In this document: positions 6,426-8,971 of the stretch, one piece after another
Numbering within the stretch: position 1 is the stretch's first letter
Layout of the letters: every line of letters starts with the position of its first letter
NCBI GenBank assembly: GCA_013042165.1
Contig: JABDQT010000250.1
Location: 1 to 8,971, forward strand
Source: Kiritimatiellales bacterium
GTDB lineage: Bacteria > Verrucomicrobiota > Kiritimatiellia > Kiritimatiellales > Pontiellaceae
Reading direction: 5' to 3'
DNA length: 8,971 nucleotides
Position numbers and translations under genes: made by a program
Notes under the pieces: model-generated
Told to the model about the DNA's origin: nothing
Database searches by the model: none
Seen by the model: only the letters and a program-made list of their open reading frames with translations

Positions 6426-7535
6426 ATGAGTTCCATAGACCGCACACTGCACGTTGGTGCTCCAAACATTGGAGACCGGGAGAGCTTTCATCACTATGTG
6501 GATGAAATTTTTGACCGACGCTGGTTGACCAACCGCGGCGAGCTGGTTCAGGAATTCGAACAAAAGCTGGCGGACTATCTTGGGGTTAAACATTGCATTA
6601 CCATGTGCAACGGCACCGTGGCCTTGGAAATCGCTATTCGCGCCCTCGACTTAAAGGGTGAAGTCATCATCCCCTCACTCACTTTCATAGCCACAGCGCA
6701 TGCGCTCCAATGGCAGGAAATCACACCGGTGTTCTGCGATATCGACCGGGAGACCTACTGCATGGATCCTGCAGAAGTCGAGAAACACATCACCCCGAAG
6801 ACCACAGCAATCATGGGTGTGCACCTCTACAGCCGGCCGTGTGACGTCGAAGCACTGCAGGCGGTCGCCGACAAACACGGCCTTAAGCTTCTGTTTGATG
6901 CCGCCCACGCATTTGGTTGCTCCCATAAAGGCACCATGATTGGTAATTTTGGTGAGTGTGAGGTGTTTAGTTTCCATGCCACGAAATTCTTCAACACCTT
7001 CGAAGGCGGAGCTATCACGACCAACAACGATGCCCTGGCCGATAAGATTCGACTGATGCAAAACTTCGGCTTCGAGCGCATGGACAAGGTGGTCTACATC
7101 GGGACCAACGGAAAAATGAATGAAATATGCGCAGCCATGGGTCTTACCAACCTGAAAGATCTCTGCGAATTCCTGCAAATCAACAAACGCAATTACGAAG
7201 CTTACAAAGAAGGTTTTCAAAATATCTCCGGCCTTAAACTGATCGAATTCGATGAGTCCGAGCATTGTAACCGGCAATACATCGTCGTAGAGGTGCTTGA
7301 TGAATATCCCCTAAGCCGCGACAAGTTGATGGAAAAACTCCACGCCCAGAATATTCGTGTCCGCCGCTATTTCTGGCCCGGCTGTCATCGCATGGAACCC
7401 TATAAATCCCTTCAGCCGAACGCCGGAATGATGCTTCCCGTCACAGAAACAATCGCTGACCGGATCCTTGTATTTCCGACCGGCACTGCCATAGACACAA
7501 ACATGGTCAGCAAAATCATGGCGGAGTGCAAATGA
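6426..7535 (+). CDS. DegT/DnrJ/EryC1/StrS-family sugar aminotransferase
   Basis: The complete 369-residue protein is a PLP-dependent enzyme of the sugar aminotransferase family. The N-terminal ...TNRGELVQEFEQKLADYLGVKH (35-56) is typical, and CNGTVALEIAI (61-71) binds the cofactor phosphate region. FDAAHAFG (157-164) supplies the Asp (D158) that contacts the pyridine nitrogen. SFHATKFFNTFEGG (182-195) holds the Schiff-base lysine K187, and HLYSRPCD (133-140) is also conserved. The family transfers an amino group, usually from glutamate, to a keto-sugar nucleotide such as a 4-keto-6-deoxyhexose, giving amino sugars for O-antigen or capsule. Which sugar is made is not readable from sequence, and no dehydratase or reductase for the substrate is in the window. 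It overlaps the WbqC gene by ATGA. Confidence 0.93.
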   Translation: MSSIDRTLHVGAPNIGDRESFHHYVDEIFDRRWLTNRGELVQEFEQKLADYLGVKHCITMCNGTVALEIAIRALDLKGEVIIPSLTFIATAHALQWQEITPVFCDIDRETYCMDPAEVEKHITPKTTAIMGVHLYSRPCDVEALQAVADKHGLKLLFDAAHAFGCSHKGTMIGNFGECEVFSFHATKFFNTFEGGAITTNNDALADKIRLMQNFGFERMDKVVYIGTNGKMNEICAAMGLTNLKDLCEFLQINKRNYEAYKEGFQNISGLKLIEFDESEHCNRQYIVVEVLDEYPLSRDKLMEKLHAQNIRVRRYFWPGCHRMEPYKSLQPNAGMMLPVTETIADRILVFPTGTAIDTNMVSKIMAECK

Positions 7536-8242
7536 AGCTGGCCATCATGCAGCCTTACTTTTTTCCGTACATCGGATATTTTTCCCTGCTGGAATATGCC
7601 GATGAATTTATTTTATTCGACACCGCCCAGTATGATCGGAAAGGCTGGATGAACCGCAATCGCGTTTTGAAACCAACCGACGGCTGGCAATATATTCGGG
7701 CCGGCGTGGTCAAGCCTGCGTTCCGCGCGACCATCAAAGATGTTCAAGTTGCGCAGGATGATTGGCAGCACGTACTTTTCCGGCAGCTGGAGCATTACAA
7801 AACCGCACCATACTATGCCCAGGCTATTGCCTGCATCGAAGCCGGTGTAAAAAAACCGGCCACGACCCTGACCCATCTGAACAAACAAACTTTGGAGGCT
7901 GTGCGGGATTATCTGGATATACACTGTCCTATACGCATATTTTCCGAGATGGGGCTTGAACTGGGTCCGGTCGAACATGCCGGGCAATGGGCGCTGCGCA
8001 TTACCGAAGCCGTTGGCGGGGGCGAATACGTCAACCCGCCTGGTGCCGCCAGGGAAATTTTTGACCCGCAGGATTTCAACGAGGCGGGCATCAAGCTGGT
8101 CATTCTTGAAAACCGGTTGCCGGCATATGACCAACACCGGCCGTCTTTTGAGAACGGCCTGTCCATTATTGACCTGATGATGTTTTGCGCTAAAGACGAA
8201 ATCAAGGCCATGTTGAATGAGTTCAAAACGGAAGAGGCTTAA
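7532..8242 (+). CDS. WbqC-family protein
   Basis: The 236-residue protein begins MKLAIMQPYFFPYIGYFSLL, the hallmark of the WbqC-like family, followed by DTAQYDRKGWMNRNRV (about 31-46). WbqC homologues are recurrent in O-antigen and capsule clusters beside DegT aminotransferases. I know of no settled reaction; a role in modifying or transferring a group on an amino sugar is inference. No signal peptide or membrane segment is seen, so it should be cytosolic. An in-frame GTG at 7526 would add two residues, but ATG at 7532 is preferred: GGAG (7523-7526) precedes it by 5 bases, it overlaps the previous stop as ATGA, and the family motif starts there. Confidence 0.9.
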   Translation: MKLAIMQPYFFPYIGYFSLLEYADEFILFDTAQYDRKGWMNRNRVLKPTDGWQYIRAGVVKPAFRATIKDVQVAQDDWQHVLFRQLEHYKTAPYYAQAIACIEAGVKKPATTLTHLNKQTLEAVRDYLDIHCPIRIFSEMGLELGPVEHAGQWALRITEAVGGGEYVNPPGAAREIFDPQDFNEAGIKLVILENRLPAYDQHRPSFENGLSIIDLMMFCAKDEIKAMLNEFKTEEA

Positions 8243-8245
8243 GAG

Positions 8246-8971
8246 GTGATTACTAAAGCTCCACAGGAAATCGGACAGTTTCGACAACGCATACAGTATA
8301 TGCGGGCCGCCCGTATCGGCTTCCGGACCATACTGGAGCATCTTGGTTTTGGTCCGCAAGATACCATCCTGCTGCCCGCATACATCGGCATCACGGAACG
8401 TGAAGGTTCCGGTGTTATGGATCCGGTGGAAGCGGTTCGTGCCAAGACTGATTTTTATCCGGTTGATGAACGACTGGCGGGCGACGTGGATGTCATTCGT
8501 ACCCGACTTTCGTCCGGAGACATCAAGGCATTGTTGGTAATTCATTATTTTGGAATCGTCCAGAACAACATGGTTCTTCTCCGCGACCTGTGCGCCCAAT
8601 ACAACGTAGTACTGATTGAGGACTGCGCACACTCATGGTGTTCGTCGTTGGATGGCGTAGCACTGGGCGACTATGGCGAATATTGTTTTGGATCCATCCA
8701 TAAATATCTGGCCGCCCGTGACGGTGGTTTTATTAAATGGCACGACGATGTCGAACTGACATGCAACCTGGCAGAAGATGAACAAATTTCACTGGAGTCA
8801 CTCATTGATTTTGCGTCTGCGGATTACCCGAATATTGCAGCCACCCGGCTCGAAAACTATCGGCACCTGACCAACCATCTGTTACCTCTGAAAGGTATTG
8901 AGGTGATGTATCCCGAGCTCGCACCGGGCATCGTTCCGCTGAACCTTCCCCTGCTCGTTACAGGCATGACC
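8246..8971 (+). CDS. DegT-type PLP-dependent protein, divergent, 3' truncated by window end
   Basis: An open frame runs from GTG at 8246 to the last base (242 residues, no stop). It resembles the DegT/DnrJ aminotransferase fold: a helix with YMRAARIGFRTIL (18-30) where relatives have an SGR-A motif, DTILLPAYIG (39-48), LLVIHYFG (96-103), LIEDCAHSW (123-131, with D127 as the pyridine-N Asp), and SIHKYLAARDGGF (150-162) carrying a candidate PLP lysine K153. It is clearly different from the DegT gene at 6426 and is probably a second aminotransferase or related PLP enzyme in the same sugar pathway. The GTG start is supported by GAAGAGG (8231-8237) 8 bases upstream and by the N-terminal helix. ATG at 8300 is an alternative but would cut into that helix. 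It follows the WbqC stop by 3 bases. Confidence 0.78.
   Translation, partial: MITKAPQEIGQFRQRIQYMRAARIGFRTILEHLGFGPQDTILLPAYIGITEREGSGVMDPVEAVRAKTDFYPVDERLAGDVDVIRTRLSSGDIKALLVIHYFGIVQNNMVLLRDLCAQYNVVLIEDCAHSWCSSLDGVALGDYGEYCFGSIHKYLAARDGGFIKWHDDVELTCNLAEDEQISLESLIDFASADYPNIAATRLENYRHLTNHLLPLKGIEVMYPELAPGIVPLNLPLLVTGMT

Noticed and set aside
7613..8632. 339-codon open frame on the minus strand
   Set aside because: It lies antisense to the WbqC gene and the second DegT-type gene, both of which have clear family motifs on the plus strand. The minus translation shows no recognisable motif.

Overview
The window comes from a Gram-negative-type bacterium of moderately high GC content. A lipoprotein-signal peptidyl-prolyl isomerase and surface-polysaccharide genes point that way. 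I cannot fix the phylum from sequence alone. The combination of plant-like CinA/adenylyltransferase genes, GTAG-type extragenic palindromes and this gene layout would fit the Planctomycetes-Verrucomicrobia-Kiritimatiellota-Lentisphaerae neighbourhood, but that is a weak inference.

Layout: positions 14-73 hold two head-to-head copies of a short palindromic repeat with a GTAG tag (REP/BIME-like). Positions 63-1880 hold a three-gene unit on the minus strand, in transcription order: a cyclophilin-type lipoprotein (1880-1200), a divergent CinA C-terminal-domain protein (1174-635) and a nicotinate/nicotinamide-nucleotide-adenylyltransferase-like protein (638-63). The last two overlap in a GTGA junction. 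Positions 1881-2097 are a divergent intergenic region with weak candidate promoters on both strands and a repeated TTTCGAAAA motif.

From 2098 to the right edge seven genes run on the plus strand almost without gaps: mgtE (Mg2+ transporter), recO (recombination repair), a family-4-type glycosyltransferase, a GT-A-fold glycosyltransferase with an EDD motif, a DegT/DnrJ-type sugar aminotransferase, a WbqC-family protein, and a second, more divergent DegT-type protein cut by the window end. Three of the junctions are ATGA stop/start overlaps (recO/GT4, GT4/GT-A, DegT/WbqC). Two housekeeping genes therefore sit at the head of, and are probably translationally coupled to, a surface-polysaccharide (O-antigen or capsule type) locus.

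Hand counts of 60-base samples show GC falling from about 67-73% in mgtE/recO to about 37-40% in parts of the second glycosyltransferase and the last gene. This suggests that the polysaccharide part was acquired separately from its housekeeping neighbours. No tRNA, rRNA, CRISPR array, insertion sequence or integrase is visible.
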